From Actinomycetaceae bacterium (GTDB taxonomy: Bacteria > Actinomycetota > Actinomycetes > Actinomycetales > Actinomycetaceae), in assembly GCA_030528145.1 (NCBI GenBank), contig JAUMZK010000001.1:248001-312000 (forward strand): a stretch of DNA of 64,000 bases. The letters run 5' to 3'. The position numbers were made by a program, and so were the translations under genes. Positions 61,874 to 64,000 of this stretch are shown one piece after another. The notes beneath the pieces were generated by a model that did no database searches, was not told the origin of the DNA, and saw only the letters and a program-made list of their open reading frames with translations. The first letter of the stretch is position 1, and the number at the start of each line of letters is the position of its first letter.

Positions 61874-62854
61874 CTACCGCATGAAGTGGTCCCAGCCACG
61901 CGCGCGCGGCGCGGTTTTTCCGTCGAGAGTGATACCAGCGCCAGCACGCACGGTCCCCACTGGGACTACAGGCACGTCTCCGCCCGACACTTCGCGGTGA
62001 GGAGCAATCGTGGCCAACAAACAGTGGTCCTCTCCGCCTGCCAGCACCCACTTCCACGGGTCGACACCTAATTGTTCTGCCAAAGGCTGTAAGTAAGTGA
62101 CAAAAGGGGACAAGGCCGAGGACGACAAATCCAGTTGCACCCCAGAGGCGGCGGCAAGCCTCTGCCCATCTAATAGCAACCCGTCAGAAGTGTCCAACAT
62201 GGCGGTTGCGCCACTTTCCCGCAGTACCGGCCCCATTTCCAGGGGCGGGTGGGGAGCCAAAAACGCTTGCCGAGCGGCGTCCTCAAGAACTGAAGTGTTC
62301 TGATATGCATTACTGCCGCGACCGCTTTCAAACGCGGCCCAACCCGCAGCAGCCATGCCTATTTGTCCGCACAATACCACTTGGTCACCCACCTGGGCAC
62401 CACTGCGAAGTATCGGCGCTGCCCCGCCGAGATCCCCCGTAACAGTGACGCTGATAGTCAGCACTTTCGACCCCACCAGGTCACCGCCTTCTACAGCACA
62501 CCCGTAACTGGCAAGACCCTGACAAAATTCCACCACCCATGCGGTAGGCAAATCCTGTGGCAATGCCAATGAACAAACCATCGCGGATGGAACTGCCCCC
62601 ATCGCCGCGATATCTGCCAGGTTACGTGCCGCCGCTGTCTGCCCTACCTGAAACGCGCTAGACCAGCCGCGCCGGAAGTGCACGCCCTCAACTAACATGT
62701 CCGTGGAAATAACAAACCGCGCGTCCGGGGCGGTTATGAGGGCACAATCATCCCCCGGTCCCACCAAAGTGTATGGTCCGCGCTGCAAGTAAGGGGCAAA
62801 GGCGGCGATCAGTTCCGTTTCCGTACACTGCCCCACCAATTTGCCAGTACTCAT
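61874..62854 (-). CDS. thiL: Thiamine-monophosphate kinase
   Basis: A 326-residue AIR-synthase-fold kinase: LVGPGDDCALI, VISTDMLVEGVHFRRGW, ARNLADIAAMGAVPSAMVCSLALP and TAMLDTSDGLLLDG match ThiL. It phosphorylates thiamine phosphate to the diphosphate cofactor (used, among others, by IolD). ATG 62854 lies two bases after the upstream stop. Confidence 0.93.
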   Translation of the reverse strand: MSTGKLVGQCTETELIAAFAPYLQRGPYTLVGPGDDCALITAPDARFVISTDMLVEGVHFRRGWSSAFQVGQTAAARNLADIAAMGAVPSAMVCSLALPQDLPTAWVVEFCQGLASYGCAVEGGDLVGSKVLTISVTVTGDLGGAAPILRSGAQVGDQVVLCGQIGMAAAGWAAFESGRGSNAYQNTSVLEDAARQAFLAPHPPLEMGPVLRESGATAMLDTSDGLLLDGQRLAAASGVQLDLSSSALSPFVTYLQPLAEQLGVDPWKWVLAGGEDHCLLATIAPHREVSGGDVPVVPVGTVRAGAGITLDGKTAPRARGWDHFMR

Positions 62855-62856
62855 GG

Positions 62857-63678
62857 TCACCTCGAATGCACTTGTTGCGAAGCATAAAGACACAAGGACG
62901 CCGCTGCCGCAATATTCAGGGATTCGGCGCGACCACTCATGGGAATGGATACCGCCGCCTTGCAGGCCGCCAGTTGGTGCTTCGTCAGGCCTTTGGCTTC
63001 GTTTCCAAACAGCCAGGCGTGTTTTTGCCCGAGGTCGACCGCGCTATTTTGGGTGCATAGTTCCGGTAACGACAACGCGCCACTGCCAGCCGTGCCCAAA
63101 ATGGGAATATTTATACCGTGCAACGCCAGAACCACGCTGTCAAAATCTAAACCGGAAACAACCGGCAAGTGGAAGATACTGCCTACAGAGGCGCGAATAA
63201 CTTTCGGTCCGGTAGGGTCCGCCGCCCCCTTACAAAACACAATTCCAGAAGCACCAAAGGCATCTGCCAGCCGAATCAAAGTGCCCGCGTTACCAGGATC
63301 TTGCACCGATGGTACGAGGACGACGGGTCCGGTGCCGCCTAACGCTTCAGCTAGTACCCCCGCCACAATACTGGCATCTGCTACGGCCACAATTCCTTGG
63401 CTGCCAGGCGCAATCGCTTCCACAACTTTGTCCGTACAATTGTGTACCCACTGTACGGTATCTAGCGCTAACATGACCACGTCTGGACGCGTGGCGCCCT
63501 CGGAAATGTAAACGTCGTGAATGCTGTCTGGAGCATACCGCAACAATTCGGCTACCGCCTGCGGCCCTTCCACCCTAATTAGCCCCTGTTTGTTGCGGTA
63601 GGAACGCCCCGAGAGCCTGGCGACCTTGCGCATTTTCGGTGTGGTGGGGTCGGTTATTACCAGTTGCGTTTGGTCCAT
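62857..63678 (-). CDS. TrmH/SpoU-family RNA 2'-O-methyltransferase
   Basis: A 273-residue SPOUT methyltransferase with an N-terminal substrate-binding part (RNKQGLIRVEGPQAVAELL). The three SpoU motifs are VQDPGNAGTLIRLADAFGA, WLFGNEAKGL and SIPMSGRAESLNIAAAASLCLY. It methylates a ribose in rRNA or tRNA; the exact site is unknown. Its place downstream of rplT is usual for actinobacteria. ATG 63678 gives MDQTQLVITDPTTPKMRKV. Confidence 0.9.
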   Translation of the reverse strand: MDQTQLVITDPTTPKMRKVARLSGRSYRNKQGLIRVEGPQAVAELLRYAPDSIHDVYISEGATRPDVVMLALDTVQWVHNCTDKVVEAIAPGSQGIVAVADASIVAGVLAEALGGTGPVVLVPSVQDPGNAGTLIRLADAFGASGIVFCKGAADPTGPKVIRASVGSIFHLPVVSGLDFDSVVLALHGINIPILGTAGSGALSLPELCTQNSAVDLGQKHAWLFGNEAKGLTKHQLAACKAAVSIPMSGRAESLNIAAAASLCLYASQQVHSR

Positions 63679-63850
63679 GTCAGTTACGCTTTCACTGTGT
63701 TTTGCATAGTTTACGTAATGCGAACTTTTCTTTGCCCATGGCACGGTAGCGATTAGCACACGGGGGCGCGACGCCTAAATAACGTTTTGCGCCCACCCGC
63801 ACTGGCACCACTGTGGCGCTGTGCGGAGGGCGCATACGTATGTTTCGCTT

Positions 63851-64000
63851 TTAGGCAGCCGGCGCGTTCACGTCGGTAGGCAGAGCCGCCTTGGCGGCGG
63901 CAACAATAGCCTTGAATGCAGCCGGTTCGCTCACTGCCAGTTCCGCCAGCATGCGACGGTCAACTTCGATTTCAGCCAAGCGCAAACCCTGGATGAAACG
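63851..64000 (-). CDS. rplT: 50S ribosomal protein L20, C-terminal part
   Basis: The last 49 residues run in from the right edge: [21 protein letters not shown], then [13 protein letters not shown] and a short Pro/Ala tail. This is the C-terminus of bL20; the rest lies outside the window. L20 binds 23S rRNA and is needed early in 50S assembly. Confidence 0.9.
   Translation of the reverse strand, partial: RFIQGLRLAEIEVDRRMLAELAVSEPAAFKAIVAAAKAALPTDVNAPAA

Noticed and set aside
1..64000. CRISPR arrays, insertion sequences, prophage genes, rRNA operons
   Set aside because: I saw no regularly spaced repeats, no transposase or integrase frames, and no rRNA sequence in the window.

Overview
The window looks like chromosome of a moderately GC-rich actinobacterium, most likely of the Actinomycetaceae (Varibaculum/Mobiluncus/Actinobaculum-like). 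Grounds: the actinobacterial operon order rpmB | DAK2-recG, coaD-(DivIVA-like)-DUF177-rnc-mutM and rplU-rpmA-obgE-nadD-rsfS; cydABDC; a UGP2-type UTP-glucose-1-phosphate uridylyltransferase; an MT0933-type antitoxin-like protein; and an actinobacterial inositol cluster. The species call is inference from content and gene order.

Layout. 1-2.6 kb holds decaying genes: a membrane protein running off the left edge, a frameshifted DUF2249 gene and a badly broken coiled-coil/CAP-domain surface-protein gene. 2.65-5.87 kb is an AT-richer minus-strand operon whose parts fit a ribosomally made, modified peptide (RiPP): a 26-residue peptide ending Ile-Val-Cys, a radical SAM/SPASM enzyme, an EpiD/LanD-like flavoprotein (HFCD) cysteine decarboxylase and an MFS exporter. 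The three large genes are coupled by ATGA overlaps and the operon has its own promoter and operator-like palindrome. I regard this as the main candidate for an undescribed system. 6.2-11.7 kb is a restriction-modification or defence pair (helicase with a T5orf172/GIY-YIG-like C-terminus, plus a DNA methyltransferase whose 5' part is broken) next to tRNA-Ala(GGC).

12-18.8 kb is core housekeeping (phosphatase, rsfS, nadD, obgE, rpmA, rplU, RNase E/G). 19.2-27.9 kb is cytochrome bd oxidase (cydAB), its assembly ABC exporter (cydDC) and a NarL-type two-component system. 27.9-35.8 kb is mutM-rnc-DUF177-DivIVA-like-coaD, then rsmD-recG-DAK2 and divergent rpmB. 35.9-46.5 kb is mixed metabolism: DUF808, a DDAH-like amidinohydrolase with an APC antiporter, a mannitol dehydrogenase-family enzyme, a Zn alcohol dehydrogenase, a TSUP transporter, and an organophosphate transporter coupled to an inositol-monophosphatase-like enzyme. 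46.5-60 kb is a myo-inositol catabolic regulon (iolA; transaldolase-iolG-iolE-iolC-aldolase-iolB-iolD; a GntR regulator; a second Gfo/Idh dehydrogenase; an IolT-type transporter). 60.5-64 kb is galU/UGP2-like, thiL, a TrmH-family methyltransferase and the 3' end of rplT.

A genome-scale signal crosses these regions. The heptamer GAGGACG, in either orientation, occurs about 70 times by eye count, roughly nine-fold over chance, plus many GAGGGCG variants. It is balanced between strands, sits in genes of both directions, and is paired head-to-head in two intergenic terminator-like hairpins. This resembles a DNA-uptake-sequence arrangement and has no obvious coding explanation. It is absent in its GAGGACG form from the RiPP-like cluster, which suggests that cluster arrived recently.
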